64,000 nt of DNA from NCBI RefSeq assembly GCF_026712205.1, contig NZ_JAPPUW010000008.1, positions 62,001 to 126,000 of the forward strand, read 5' to 3'. Below the pieces are notes generated by a model. It did no database searches. It saw nothing but the letters and a program-made list of their open reading frames with translations, and was not told the origin of the DNA. This DNA is from Pelomonas aquatica. GTDB lineage: Bacteria > Pseudomonadota > Gammaproteobacteria > Burkholderiales > Burkholderiaceae_C. Of this stretch, positions 44,914-54,660 are shown in pieces. Position numbers and translations under genes: made by a program. Numbering within the stretch: position 1 is the stretch's first letter; every line of letters starts with the position of its first letter.

Positions 44914-47900
44914 ATGAGTTCAGAACGACCCGAGAGCCGGTTGCCTCAACCGGCTCTTTCCATTTCATTTCCCGAAAGCCTGCCGGTTTCGTCGCGCCGC
45001 GACGAAATCATGCGAGCCATGGCCGAGCATCAAGTCGTCATCGTCTGCGGCGAGACCGGCTCGGGCAAGACCACGCAGCTGCCCAAGATCGCGCTGGCGA
45101 TGGGCCGTGGCCGCGTCAACGGTGGCGGCCTGATCGGCCACACGCAGCCGCGGCGCATCGCGGCCAGCAGCGTGGCCAAGCGCATCGCCGAGGAGCTGAA
45201 CACGCCGCTGGGCGACGTGGTGGGCTACAAGGTGCGCTTCCAGGACCGGCTCTCCAAGGGCGCCTCGGTCAAGCTGATGACGGACGGCATCCTGCTCGCC
45301 GAGACACAGAGCGATCCGCTGCTCAGGGCCTACGACACGCTGATCATCGACGAGGCCCACGAGCGCAGCCTCAACATCGACTTCCTGCTCGGCTACCTGC
45401 GCGAGCTGCTGCCGCGCCGGCCGGACCTGAAGATCGTCGTCACGTCGGCCACCATCGACGCGGAGCGCTTCGCGAAGCACTTCGAGTCGAGCAAGGGCCC
45501 GGCGCCGGTGCTGATGGTGTCGGGGCGCCTGTTCCCGGTCGAACAACGCTACCGCCCGTTCGAGGAAAGCCGCGAGTACGACTTGAACAACGCCATCTGC
45601 GACGCGGTGGACGAGCTGTGGCGTGAAGGGGGCGGCGACGTGCTGGTCTTCCTGCCCGGCGAGCGCGAGATTCGCGAGGCGGCCGAGGCGCTGCGCAAGC
45701 ATCACCCGCCTGGCGTGGACATCCTGCCGCTGTTCTCGCGCCTGTCCGAGGCGGACCAGAACAAGGTCTTCGAGCCCCACGGCGCGCGCCGCATCGTGCT
45801 GGCGACCAATGTGGCCGAGACCTCGTTGACGGTGCCGGGCATCCGCTACGTCATTGACCCCGGCCTGGCGCGGGTCAAGCGCTACAGCTACCGCAACAAG
45901 GTCGAGCAGCTGCTGATCGAGAACATCAGCCAGGCCGCGGCCAACCAGCGCGCCGGCCGCTGCGGCCGCGTCAGCAACGGCATCTGCGTGCGGCTGTTCA
46001 GCGAGAAGGAGTTCAACGAGCGCCCGCGCTTCACGGACCCCGAGATCCTGCGCAGCAGCCTGGCTGGCGTCATCCTGCGCATGAAGTCGCTGCACCTCGG
46101 CGAGGTCGAGCGCTTCCCCTTCATCGAGGCGCCGCGCCCCAAGGCCATCGCCGACGGCTACCAGCTGCTCAACGAGCTGGGCGCGACCGATGACGCCAAC
46201 GAGCTGACGCCACTGGGCAAGGAACTGTCGCGCCTGCCGCTGGACCCGCGCGTCGGCCGCATGATCCTGGAAGCCCGCACGCGCGACGCGCTGACGGAGG
46301 TGCTGGTCATCGCGTCGGCGCTGTCGGGCCAGGACGTGCGCGACCGCCCGCAGGAAGCGGCCCAGGCGGCCGACGAAAAGCACAAGAAGTTCGACGACGA
46401 GAAGTCGGAGTTCATGGGCTATCTGAAGCTGTGGAAATGGTTGGGCGACTCGAAAGGCGGCGAGGGCGAGCACAAGCTGTCGTACCGCAAGCACGAGGCC
46501 CTGCTGCGCGAGAACTTCGTCAGCCCGCGCCGCGTGCGCGAGTGGCGCGACGTGCATTCGCAGCTGCAGACCGTCGTCACCGAGCATGGCTGGCGGCTGA
46601 ACCAGAGCGCCGCCACCTACGAGCAGGTGCATCTGTCCATGCTGTCCGGCCTGCTGGGCAATATCGGCCAGAAGAGCGACGACGAGGACTGGTACCTCGG
46701 CGCGCGCGGCATCAAGTTCTATCGCCACCCGGGCGCCCACCTGAGCAAGAAGCCGGGCCGCTGGATCGTCGCGGCCGAGCTGGTGGACACGTCGCGGCTG
46801 TATGGCCGCGGCCTCGCCAACATCGAGCCGCAGTGGCTGCCGCCCATCGCCGGCCACCTGATCAAGACCCAGTTGCTGGAACCGCACTGGGAGAAGAAGG
46901 CCGCCGAGGTCGTCGCACTTGAGCGGGCCACGCTCTACGGCATCGTGCTCTACAGCGGCAAGCGCGTGAACTTCGGCCGCGTCGACCCCAAGGCGGCGCG
47001 CGAGATCTTCATCCGCGAGGGCCTGGTCAACGACGAGCTGCCGGAAGACCTCGTCAGGCAGTTGCCCTTCATAGCCCACAACCGCCGCCAGATCAGCAAG
47101 GTCGAGGCGCTGGAGCACAAGTCGCGGCGCCAGGACGTGCTGGTGGACGACGAGCTGATCTACGCCTTCTACGACGACAAGCTGCCCGCGAACGTGTTCT
47201 CGGGCGCCACGCTGCTGAAGTGGTGGCGCGAGGCCAGCAAGTCCAACGACAAGCTGCTGCAGCTCAGCCAGGACGAGCTGATGCGCCACGAGGCCGCGGG
47301 CGTCACCAGCGAGGCCTTCCCCAAGGTCATCCGCCTGGGCGGCGTGGACTGCGCGGTCCACTATCTGCACCAGCCCGGCGACGCGCGCGACGGCCTGACG
47401 GTGACCGTGCCCATCTTTGCGCTGAACCAGGTCAGCGAGGAGCGCGCCGAGTGGCTGGTGCCCGGCATGCTGGCGCAGAAGGTGACGGCGCTGCTGAAGA
47501 GCCTGCACCAGAAGCCGCGCGCTCGCCTGACGCCGCTGCCGGACTTCGTCGCCGAGTTCGTCGAGCTGCAGCCGTTCTGCCAGGGCGGTCTGGTGGACAC
47601 GCTGCTGAGGGCCGTGAAGGACCGCAGCCAGCTCGCCGTGCAGCGCAACGACTTCAAGCTGGAGCAGCTGGCGCCGCATCTGTTCATGAACTTCCGCGTC
47701 GTCGACGAGCATGGCCGCCAGCTCGGCCAGGGCCGCCAGCTCGCCGCGCTGAAGGCGGAGCTGGGCGGGCAGGCGCGCTCGGCCTTCCAGGCGCTGGCGG
47801 CGCTGAAGCTGCCGGCCGCCGAGGCGCCCAAGCCGGCGCCGGCGCCGGTGGCGGGCAAGGGCGTGCGGGCCGAGGTCGTCAAGAAGCCCGAGCCGGCCCG

Positions 47901-48765
47901 AGACGCGAACCAGGCTTACACGGACTGGACCTTCGGCGAACTCCCCGAGCTGCTGGAAGTCCAGAAACCGGGCTCTGGCGGCCAGACGCTGATCGGCTTC
48001 CCGGCGCTGATCGACAAGGGCGCCCATGTCGAGATCGAGGTCTTCGACGAGCCCGAGGTCGCGGCGGCCAAGCACCGTGCCGGCCTGCGCCGCCTCGTCG
48101 CGCTGCAGCTCAAGGAGCCGCTGAAGTTCCTCGAGAAGAACATCCCCGACCTGCAGCGCATGTCGGTGCTCTTCATGGGCCTGGGCACGGCCGAGGAGCT
48201 GCGCGACCAGATCATCGGCGTCGCGCTGGACCGCGCCTTCCTGGGCGACCCGCTGCCGACCGACTCGATGTCGTTCAAGAAGCGCATCGAGGAGGGGCGC
48301 AGCCGCCTGAACCTGATTGCGCAGGAGGTGGCCCGCGCGGTGCACGCCGTGCTGCAGGAGCTGGCCAATGCGACGCGCAAGCTCAAGGACTCGCGGCCGG
48401 CCAAGGACGTGTCCGACGACATCGCGGCGCAGCTCCAGCGCCTCGTTCCCAGGCGCTTCGCGCTCGACACGCCCTGGGCCCAGCTGCAGCACCTGCCGCG
48501 CTATCTGAAGGCCATCACCGGCCGGCTCGACAAGCTGCGCGCCGACGTGGCCCGCGATGCCAAGCTGATGGCCGAGGTCAGGCCGCTGGAGCAGCGCTAC
48601 ACGCGCCGTGTCGCCGAGCTGAAGGGCGTGAAGGACGCGCGGCTGGACGACTTCCGCTGGCAGCTGGAGGAATTGCGCGTGAGCCTGTTCGCGCAGGAGC
48701 TGCGCACGCCCCAGCCGGTCAGCGTGAAGCGGCTGGACAAGGTCTGGGCTCAGCTGACAGGCTGA
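44914..48765 (+). CDS. hrpA: ATP-dependent RNA helicase HrpA
   Basis: DEAH-box 3'-5' RNA helicase of 1283 residues. In other bacteria HrpA acts in mRNA processing and in rescue of collided ribosomes. The core has Walker A GETGSGKTTQLPKI (about 44-57), IGHTQPRRIAASSVAKRIA, DEAH in LIIDEAHERSLNIDFLLGYL, the SAT motif VTSATIDAERFAKHF, and QRAGRCGRV of motif VI. The C-terminal two-thirds contains the HrpA-specific helical, OB and DUF3418-type region ending ELRTPQPVSVKRLDKVWAQL. The ATG at 44914 was chosen; an open frame upstream overlaps the VOC gene and is unconserved. Confidence 0.95.
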   Translation: MSSERPESRLPQPALSISFPESLPVSSRRDEIMRAMAEHQVVIVCGETGSGKTTQLPKIALAMGRGRVNGGGLIGHTQPRRIAASSVAKRIAEELNTPLGDVVGYKVRFQDRLSKGASVKLMTDGILLAETQSDPLLRAYDTLIIDEAHERSLNIDFLLGYLRELLPRRPDLKIVVTSATIDAERFAKHFESSKGPAPVLMVSGRLFPVEQRYRPFEESREYDLNNAICDAVDELWREGGGDVLVFLPGEREIREAAEALRKHHPPGVDILPLFSRLSEADQNKVFEPHGARRIVLATNVAETSLTVPGIRYVIDPGLARVKRYSYRNKVEQLLIENISQAAANQRAGRCGRVSNGICVRLFSEKEFNERPRFTDPEILRSSLAGVILRMKSLHLGEVERFPFIEAPRPKAIADGYQLLNELGATDDANELTPLGKELSRLPLDPRVGRMILEARTRDALTEVLVIASALSGQDVRDRPQEAAQAADEKHKKFDDEKSEFMGYLKLWKWLGDSKGGEGEHKLSYRKHEALLRENFVSPRRVREWRDVHSQLQTVVTEHGWRLNQSAATYEQVHLSMLSGLLGNIGQKSDDEDWYLGARGIKFYRHPGAHLSKKPGRWIVAAELVDTSRLYGRGLANIEPQWLPPIAGHLIKTQLLEPHWEKKAAEVVALERATLYGIVLYSGKRVNFGRVDPKAAREIFIREGLVNDELPEDLVRQLPFIAHNRRQISKVEALEHKSRRQDVLVDDELIYAFYDDKLPANVFSGATLLKWWREASKSNDKLLQLSQDELMRHEAAGVTSEAFPKVIRLGGVDCAVHYLHQPGDARDGLTVTVPIFALNQVSEERAEWLVPGMLAQKVTALLKSLHQKPRARLTPLPDFVAEFVELQPFCQGGLVDTLLRAVKDRSQLAVQRNDFKLEQLAPHLFMNFRVVDEHGRQLGQGRQLAALKAELGGQARSAFQALAALKLPAAEAPKPAPAPVAGKGVRAEVVKKPEPARDANQAYTDWTFGELPELLEVQKPGSGGQTLIGFPALIDKGAHVEIEVFDEPEVAAAKHRAGLRRLVALQLKEPLKFLEKNIPDLQRMSVLFMGLGTAEELRDQIIGVALDRAFLGDPLPTDSMSFKKRIEEGRSRLNLIAQEVARAVHAVLQELANATRKLKDSRPAKDVSDDIAAQLQRLVPRRFALDTPWAQLQHLPRYLKAITGRLDKLRADVARDAKLMAEVRPLEQRYTRRVAELKGVKDARLDDFRWQLEELRVSLFAQELRTPQPVSVKRLDKVWAQLTG

Positions 48766-48996
48766 GGCCGGTTTTGCGGCGCAAACTCACTCGCTCCCTT
48801 TGGGAGCAAGTTATGTCGGAGCCATAAGGCAGCCACAAGGCGTGGGTCCAGATCGTGAGCTGATGCACACAAGCAGTGCGTTGCCGACGCCAGCGGTGGA
48901 AATCCGTCGCATTTCGACGCTTGGCTGCAAACTCAGGCCCTCAGGCCTGGAGTCCAATGCAGGGATTACAACTGTTACCGCCTCAACCCCGTCGCC
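48766..48996. other. Spacer between hrpA and the pseudokinase gene
   Basis: 231 bp without a supported gene. It contains a small hairpin (GCTCCC-TTT-GGGAGC near 48793-48807) and another (CAGGCC-CTCA-GGCCTG at 48934-48949). Neither is a canonical terminator, and no clear promoter is seen. Confidence 0.5.
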
Positions 48997-50781
48997 GTGT
49001 CTGAAACCAGTTCTGCCGCCCCGCCGCTGAGGAGCTTCGGCCGTTTCGAGCTGCGCGCCCTGCTCTCGAAGAGCGCGCGCAGCCTGGCCTGGCGCGTCTT
49101 CGATGAACGCCACGGCCAGGAGCTGATGCTGTGCATGCCGCGCGACAAGCCCAACAGCGCGCCGGCGCTGGAGCACTGGCTGCGCATGGCCCAGGGAGCC
49201 GAGCGGGTGCGGCACCCCAACCTCGCGACGCCGTTCGAGATCGGCCAGGTCGAGAACTGGCCCTATGTGGCCTACGACCGCGCCCTCGGCGAGACGCTGG
49301 ACGAGCGCCTCGCGCGCCAGAACGCGCCGCTGCCCATCGATACCGCCGGCTGGGTGGCCCAGCTGCTCGAAGGCCTGGCCTTCGCCCACGAGGCCGGCCA
49401 CGCCCACCGCGACATCCAGACGGCCAGCCTCATCATCGACGCCAACGACAGGGTGCGGCTGGTCGGCCTGGAGGTCGCGCAGGAGGTCTTCCCGGCCGCC
49501 GTGGACTTCAACGCCGTCACGCGTCGCGCCGTGCGCGAGTCGGCCGAGGAGGACGTGCTCTGCGTCGGCCTGCTGCTGAACCGCATCCTCAGCGGCAAGC
49601 CGGTGCTGGACGAAAACGACCTGCAGCACGTCGTCGAGCAGATGCAGCCCATCGGCCGCGAGATCGTGCGCCTGGGCTGGGAGACGCCCCATCCCATCCC
49701 CGACCCGCTGCGCGCCATCTGCAACCGCGCCACCGACCGCCAGCTGCGCCAGCGCTACCACCTGGCGCGCAGCTTCTGGCGCGCGCTGGACGGCTGGCGC
49801 CAGGCCGCCGCCTACGACGACGGCGGCCCCGTCGTGCTGCTGCTGGACAAGCTGCAGCGCCTGGGCCATCTGCCGACGACGACGACCGGCCTGCACCGCT
49901 TCACGGCCGGCTCGGGCCTGGAGGCCAAGCACGCCAGCGCGCTGTCGGAGCTCGCGCTCAAGGACATGGCCCTCAGCCTGGAGCTGGTGCGCCGCGTCAA
50001 CCACGCGCTGAAGCAGAACGGCCACCAGGGCGAGACGGTGCTGAACCTGCAGCGCGCCATCCAGATGCTGGGCCTGGACGGCCTGCAGCTGGCCGCCAAT
50101 GCCCTCAAGCCCTGGCCCGGCCCGCTCGCGCCGGTGGCCGCCGAGATGCTGCGCCAGCTGATGGCGCGCGTCGGCAAGGCGGCCCAGGTCGCGCAGGCGC
50201 TGCGCCCGGCCGGCTATGACGGCGAGGTCGTCCACCTCATCACCGTCATGCAGAACCTCGGCCGCCTGCTGCTGCAGTACCACTTCCCGGACGATGCGCA
50301 GCAGATCCGCCAGCTGATGGTGCCGCCCGAGCCGACCGAGGAGCTGCCCAACCCGCCGGCCATGAGCGAGCAGGCGGCGGCCTATGCCGTGCTGGGCTGC
50401 GACCTCGACACGCTGGGCATCGCCGTGGCCCGCCACTGGGGCCTGGGCGACGAGCTGCTGCAGATGATCCGCCGCCAGCCGCTGAACGGGCTCGTGCACC
50501 CGCCGCGCAGCGACGCCGACACGCTGCGCCTGACCTGCAGCTTCGCCAACGAACTGGTCGACGCACTCGGCCTGCCCGAGGCCAAGCGCCGCCCCGGCAT
50601 CGAGGCCGCGACGCGCCGCTACGCCAAGGCCCTGGGCCTGGGCCTGCGCGAGGTGATGGAGGCGCTCAACCCCGGCACCCAGCGGCCGGCGGGCGGCGGC
50701 GCCGCCGCAACAACGCCCGCGCCCGCGGCCCAGCCCGCGCCGTCGCCGCGTGAGCGGCTGCCGAGCCGCAGCGGCTCCTGA
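48997..50781 (+). CDS. Pseudokinase-HDOD protein
   Basis: A 594-residue protein with a protein-kinase fold (about 12-270) followed by an HDOD domain (about 290-490) and a Pro/Ala tail. The kinase part keeps the layout (RFELRALLSKSARSLAWRVFDE, GHAHRDIQTASLIID) but has lost the catalytic set. The glycine loop is absent, the ATP-binding Lys of VAVK is Met in ELMLCM, the HRD loop lacks the Lys and Asn, and DFG is VGL. It should be inactive or a nucleotide-independent scaffold. The HDOD region has ALKDMALSLELVRRVNHAL, NLQRAIQMLGLDGLQ and VITVMQNLGRLLLQYHF. The gene starts with GTG and ends 11 bp before a second kinase-HDOD gene. Confidence 0.87.
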   Translation: MSETSSAAPPLRSFGRFELRALLSKSARSLAWRVFDERHGQELMLCMPRDKPNSAPALEHWLRMAQGAERVRHPNLATPFEIGQVENWPYVAYDRALGETLDERLARQNAPLPIDTAGWVAQLLEGLAFAHEAGHAHRDIQTASLIIDANDRVRLVGLEVAQEVFPAAVDFNAVTRRAVRESAEEDVLCVGLLLNRILSGKPVLDENDLQHVVEQMQPIGREIVRLGWETPHPIPDPLRAICNRATDRQLRQRYHLARSFWRALDGWRQAAAYDDGGPVVLLLDKLQRLGHLPTTTTGLHRFTAGSGLEAKHASALSELALKDMALSLELVRRVNHALKQNGHQGETVLNLQRAIQMLGLDGLQLAANALKPWPGPLAPVAAEMLRQLMARVGKAAQVAQALRPAGYDGEVVHLITVMQNLGRLLLQYHFPDDAQQIRQLMVPPEPTEELPNPPAMSEQAAAYAVLGCDLDTLGIAVARHWGLGDELLQMIRRQPLNGLVHPPRSDADTLRLTCSFANELVDALGLPEAKRRPGIEAATRRYAKALGLGLREVMEALNPGTQRPAGGGAAATTPAPAAQPAPSPRERLPSRSGS

Positions 50782-50792
50782 GGGTTTCGTCG

Positions 50793-53192
50793 ATGACCGA
50801 AGAACTGCCCCAGCTTGGCCGCTTCCGGCTGCTGCAGCGCCTGGGCGAGGGCGCGCAGGCCACCGTCTGGCTGGCCCACGACCCGCTGCTGGACCGCGAG
50901 GTCGCCGTCAAGCTGCTCAAGCCCCATGCCGCGGATGCCGGCGAGCCCGGCACCGTCGACGAATGGCTGCACGAGGCCCGCGCCGTCAGCCGGTTGACCC
51001 ACCCCAACATCGTGCCCGTCTTCGAGGCCGACACCCAGGGCGGGCGCTCCTACCTCGTCTTCGAATACGTCAGCGGCGGCACGCTGAGCCAGCGCCTGCG
51101 TGCCGGGCCGCGCCCGACGGCCACCGAGGCCGTCACGCTGATGCTGGGCGTGCTGGACGGCCTCGCCGCCGCCCACGCCGCCGGCCTGGTGCACCGCGAC
51201 CTCAAGCCCAGCAACATCCTGCTGGACGCGCGCGGCCGGGCGCGGGTGATGGACTTCGGCATCGCGGCCCGCATTTCATCGTCGAACGGGCCGGGCGCGA
51301 ACACGCGCAGCCGCGTCGTCGGCACGCCGGGCTATATCTCGCCCGAGGCCGCAGCCGGCGCGGCGCCGCATCCGCAGATGGACGTGTTCGCGGCCGGCGT
51401 CATGCTGGCCGAGATGCTGAGCGGCCAGCGCCTGAACCACGACCCCGACCCCTGGCGCGCCGTCCAGCGCGTGCAGACGAGCGACCTCGTGCTGCCCTCG
51501 GGCCTGGCTGCCGACGTGGACGATGGGCTGCGCGCCATCGCGCAGCGCGGCCTGGCGCGCGAGCCCGCCGCGCGCTGGCCGAGCGCCGCACTGATGCGCG
51601 ACGCGCTCGCCGCCTGGCTGCGCCCGGTGGCCGAGCCGGCCGCCGACGGCGCGGAAGCCCCGGTGCTGGACTTCCTGCTGCGCCGCATGCGCCACAAGAG
51701 CGACTTCCCGGCGCTGTCCGATGCCGTGCGGCGCATCCAGCGCCTGACGCAGTCCGAGGACGAGAGCCTGGCCAGCCTGTCCAACGAGATCCTGAAGGAC
51801 GTGGCGCTGACGCAGAAGCTGCTGCGCCTGGTCAACACGGCGGCCTACCGGCACGCGGGCGGCGGCGGCATCAGCACCGTGTCGCGTGCGGTCGCGCTGA
51901 TCGGCTTTGCCGGCATCCGCAACCTGGCGCTCAGCCTCGTGCTGCTGGAGCGCATGGAGAACAAGGGCCATGCCCAGCGGCTGCGCGAGGACTTCCTGCG
52001 CTCGCTGATGGCGGCCTCGCTGGCGCGCGAGCTGTGCACCAACCCGCGCGACGCCGAGGAGGCCTTCCTCGGCGCGATGCTGCACCACCTCGGCCGCACG
52101 CTGACCGAGTTCTACTTCCCGGAGGAGGCCGAGGCCGTGCGCCGCCTCGTCAGCCCCGCCGACGACGGCCAGCCTTCCATCGGCGAGGCTGCCGCGTCGG
52201 CCCAGGTGCTGGGCATGAGCTACGAGGCCCTGGGCCTGGGCGTGGCGCGGCAATGGGGCCTGCCCGAGAGCCTGCAGCGCGCGATGCGCCGGCCCAGCGG
52301 CGAGGCGCCGCCGCGCCTGCTCGAGGACGCGACAGAACGCCAGCGCTGGCTGGCCCGCGCGTCCAACGACATGGCCGATCTCATCATGCAGACGCCGCCC
52401 GAGCTGGCCCACGCCAGACTGCGTGCGCTGGCCCAGCGGCATGCGCGTGCGCTGGGCCTGAGCGCCGAGATCTTCGAGCAGGCGGCGGACACCGCCCGCC
52501 AGCGCCTGGCGCAGATGACCGAGGCCCTGGACCTGCGCCTGCCGCGCGACTCGCGCGCCCAGCGCCTGCTGGCGCCGGTGGAGCCCTCGGCGGGCGACTC
52601 GCTGACGGCCCACGAGCTGGCACCCACGCAGGTGCTGGAGCGCACCGAGGTCGGCGCACGGCCCAGCGCCGCCCAGGCCAGCGAACTGCTGGCCGCCGGC
52701 ATCCAGGAGATCACCGACGCGATGGTCGAAGGCGCGCAGCTCAACGCCGTGCTGCGCATGATCCTGGAGACCATCTACCGCGCGCTGGGCCTGCGCCGCG
52801 TCATCTTCTGCCTGCGCGACGCACGCGGCCAGACGCTGACCGGCCGATTGGGCGTGGGCGCCGACGTGGAGCGCCTCGCGCCGCTGTTGCGCGTGGACCT
52901 GACCGGCCAGCCACCCGACCTGCTCGCCGCCGTCTGCCTGAAGGGCGCCGACACGCTGATCCAGGATGCCCGCGCGGCCAACATCTTGGCACGGCTGCCG
53001 GCCTGGTTCAGAGCCGAGATGCAGGCACAGAGCTTCCTGCTGCTGCCGCTGATGCTCAAGGGCGCGCCGCTGGGCCTGATCTACGCCGACCATGCCGAGG
53101 CCGGCGTCGTGCAACTGGGCGACAAGGAGCTCTCGCTGCTGCGCACGCTGCGCAATCAGGCCGTGATGGCCTTCAGGCAGGCCGCGGGCTGA
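50793..53192 (+). CDS. Serine/threonine protein kinase-HDOD-GAF protein
   Basis: A 799-residue signalling protein. The Hanks-type kinase domain (about 10-270) is complete: RLGEGAQATVW, K40 in VAVKLL, HRDLKPSNILL with D136 and N141, DFG at D154, and GTPGYISPE. The HDOD domain (about 290-490) has LRLVNTAAYRH, STVSRAVALIGFAGIRNLALS and FLGAMLHHLGRTL. A GAF domain (about 620-795) ends the protein (RVIFCLRDARGQTLTGRLG, ARLPAWFRAEMQAQSFLLLPL). No membrane helix is seen. It should phosphorylate Ser/Thr under GAF or HDOD control. The upstream gene has the same order with a dead kinase, so the two look like duplicated partners. The FHA protein at 33.2 kb is a candidate reader. Confidence 0.9.
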   Translation: MTEELPQLGRFRLLQRLGEGAQATVWLAHDPLLDREVAVKLLKPHAADAGEPGTVDEWLHEARAVSRLTHPNIVPVFEADTQGGRSYLVFEYVSGGTLSQRLRAGPRPTATEAVTLMLGVLDGLAAAHAAGLVHRDLKPSNILLDARGRARVMDFGIAARISSSNGPGANTRSRVVGTPGYISPEAAAGAAPHPQMDVFAAGVMLAEMLSGQRLNHDPDPWRAVQRVQTSDLVLPSGLAADVDDGLRAIAQRGLAREPAARWPSAALMRDALAAWLRPVAEPAADGAEAPVLDFLLRRMRHKSDFPALSDAVRRIQRLTQSEDESLASLSNEILKDVALTQKLLRLVNTAAYRHAGGGGISTVSRAVALIGFAGIRNLALSLVLLERMENKGHAQRLREDFLRSLMAASLARELCTNPRDAEEAFLGAMLHHLGRTLTEFYFPEEAEAVRRLVSPADDGQPSIGEAAASAQVLGMSYEALGLGVARQWGLPESLQRAMRRPSGEAPPRLLEDATERQRWLARASNDMADLIMQTPPELAHARLRALAQRHARALGLSAEIFEQAADTARQRLAQMTEALDLRLPRDSRAQRLLAPVEPSAGDSLTAHELAPTQVLERTEVGARPSAAQASELLAAGIQEITDAMVEGAQLNAVLRMILETIYRALGLRRVIFCLRDARGQTLTGRLGVGADVERLAPLLRVDLTGQPPDLLAAVCLKGADTLIQDARAANILARLPAWFRAEMQAQSFLLLPLMLKGAPLGLIYADHAEAGVVQLGDKELSLLRTLRNQAVMAFRQAAG

Positions 53193-53269
53193 TCATCCAG
53201 GATGACGGCCGGCATGCGCCTGCTCGACTCGGCGGGCTACCGTGGCCGGGAGTAAACGGCTGCACCGCT

Positions 53270-54007
53270 TCATGCCTCCATGCCTTCCGTCTTGTGTCCC
53301 GCCAGGGTTGCGGCCGAGGGCGGGTTGCGCGGATAGCGGCTGAACAGATTGTTGAAGTGGCGACGATGGGCCGAGAGCAGGCCGAAGGTGTCGCGCTGCT
53401 CAAGCATTTCGACCACTTGCATATGATCTCGTGCACCGGATTCGAGCGCCCACTGCGGAATCGGTTCCGGTTGCGCATTGCTGTTCATCTTGTTGAACGC
53501 GCGCCAGAAGAGGTCGATCAGCGAGTTGAGGAACTCGTTGTCGAGGCAGCGGTACATCTCGACATGGAAGGCGTGGTCCTCCTCCGGCGCGGCCTGACCG
53601 CAACCGGCGCGTTCAAGCATGATCCCGGCCAGTTCGCGCATGCGCCGAATTTGCTGTGGTTCGATATGCATGACCACATCCGGAATCGCACCGAGTTCGA
53701 GGTAGGCCCGCGCATACAGGAGGTTCCTCACCTGCGCGTCCGTCATCGCCATCGCATAAGGCAGGTTCTCCAGGATCGAGTCGAAGGAGAAGGCCTTGAC
53801 GAAGACGCCTTCGCCGTGCCTTGTCTCGACGATGCCTACCGAGTCGAGCGCCTTGAGCGCCTCGCGCAGCGACAGCCGGCTGACGCCGATTTCCTCGGCG
53901 AAGCGATCCTCGGCGGGAAGCGCATCGCCCGGCTTGAGTCCATTCCTTTCGATATATGTCTTGATATCGATCTGGGCTTGACGGTAGGTAGGTATACGGG
54001 TGGCCAT
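53270..54007 (-). CDS. FadR/GntR-family transcriptional regulator (FCD type)
   Basis: A 245-residue regulator. The N-terminal winged helix (about 8-75) has GDALPAEDRFAEEIGVSRLSLREALKALDSVGIVETRHGEGVFV. The all-helical FCD ligand-binding domain (about 90-225) has the metal/ligand pattern YLELGAI, DHAFHVEMYR and ARDHMQVVEMLEQRD. FCD regulators control sugar-acid and sialic-acid genes (NanR is one), and here it borders the TonB-receptor/sialate-esterase locus, so it is the likely local repressor. The start is ATG at 54007. It points away from the locus and converges with the kinase gene. Confidence 0.9.
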   Translation of the reverse strand: MATRIPTYRQAQIDIKTYIERNGLKPGDALPAEDRFAEEIGVSRLSLREALKALDSVGIVETRHGEGVFVKAFSFDSILENLPYAMAMTDAQVRNLLYARAYLELGAIPDVVMHIEPQQIRRMRELAGIMLERAGCGQAAPEEDHAFHVEMYRCLDNEFLNSLIDLFWRAFNKMNSNAQPEPIPQWALESGARDHMQVVEMLEQRDTFGLLSAHRRHFNNLFSRYPRNPPSAATLAGHKTEGMEA

Positions 54008-54059
54008 CTAGGCGCTCTCGGGCTTCATGGGAGATCCGATGATGTTGGCACGGTTTGCG

Positions 54060-54660
54060 GTGCCGGCCACAGCGTGTCCAGGCAGGACATCCCTCCCTGG
54101 GTATCGCCGCCGCCGATCAGCAGCCCACCATCGACCTCGAAGCACAGGCCGTTAGCACGCGGTTAGGCGCGGTTGATGTGGGCCGCTTCGGCCGGTGTGG
54201 CCCCCTCGAATTCGCGGTGGAAAGCATGGAACTGCTCACGGTCGCAGCCACCGGAGATGGAGGTTCGACGCGCCAGCCGCGATTGCCGAGGCGCCGGTCA
54301 AGCCCACGCGGCAGGCGGGTCAGCGAGGGCTCCCAGCGATCGGCAGCAGGGGCGTAGCGGTAAGCCGTGTCGAATTGAGCCGTGTTGGCAGTGGCACTCG
54401 CGCGCCCGAAGCCGCCGAACAGATGGAGGCGCCCGCCGAGGGCCGCAGCCGCGGCGCAGCTTGGCGCCGCGGCGGGAAAGTCCGCGCACCGGCGCCAGCC
54501 GGCCGCAGGCGCGGCGAGATCCAGCGCGTACCAATGCCGAGCGGTAGAGCCCAGTCCGACGAACAGCGACCCGCCGACGCGCGCGCCAACCCCATCCACA
54601 CAAGACACCGGCAAATCCGGGAAGCAGCGCTCGACCCCACGATCGCGGAACTCGGCGCCC
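54060..54660 (-). pseudogene. Degenerate NanM-like kelch mutarotase fragment
   Basis: The minus strand encodes recognisable pieces of N-acetylneuraminate epimerase (NanM), broken by frameshift and stop. From about 54640 downward one frame reads FPDLPVSCVDGVGARVGGSL, FVGLGSTARHWYALDL, AALGGRLHLFGGFGR and AYRYAPAADRWEP, matching the first NanM blades. Near 54260 another frame continues CDREQFHAFHREFEG and AAHINRA, then stops. A C-terminal-like LLIGGGDTQGGMSCLDTLWP follows, so the middle blades are deleted. No start codon or signal peptide remains. It is a dead gene and supports a sialic-acid theme for the locus. Confidence 0.7.

Noticed and set aside
48793-48807. GCTCCC-TTT-GGGAGC hairpin after hrpA as a terminator
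   Set aside because: The stem is short with a 3-nt loop and is followed by AAGTTATG rather than a T-run.
48800-49030. Small 76-codon frame upstream of the pseudokinase gene
   Set aside because: No ribosome-binding site or recognisable pattern, and it overlaps the GTG start of the real gene.
50750-54166. 1138-codon plus-strand frame overlapping the kinase-HDOD-GAF gene
   Set aside because: Its first part is a frame-shifted shadow of the true kinase and its second part is antisense to the FadR-family gene.
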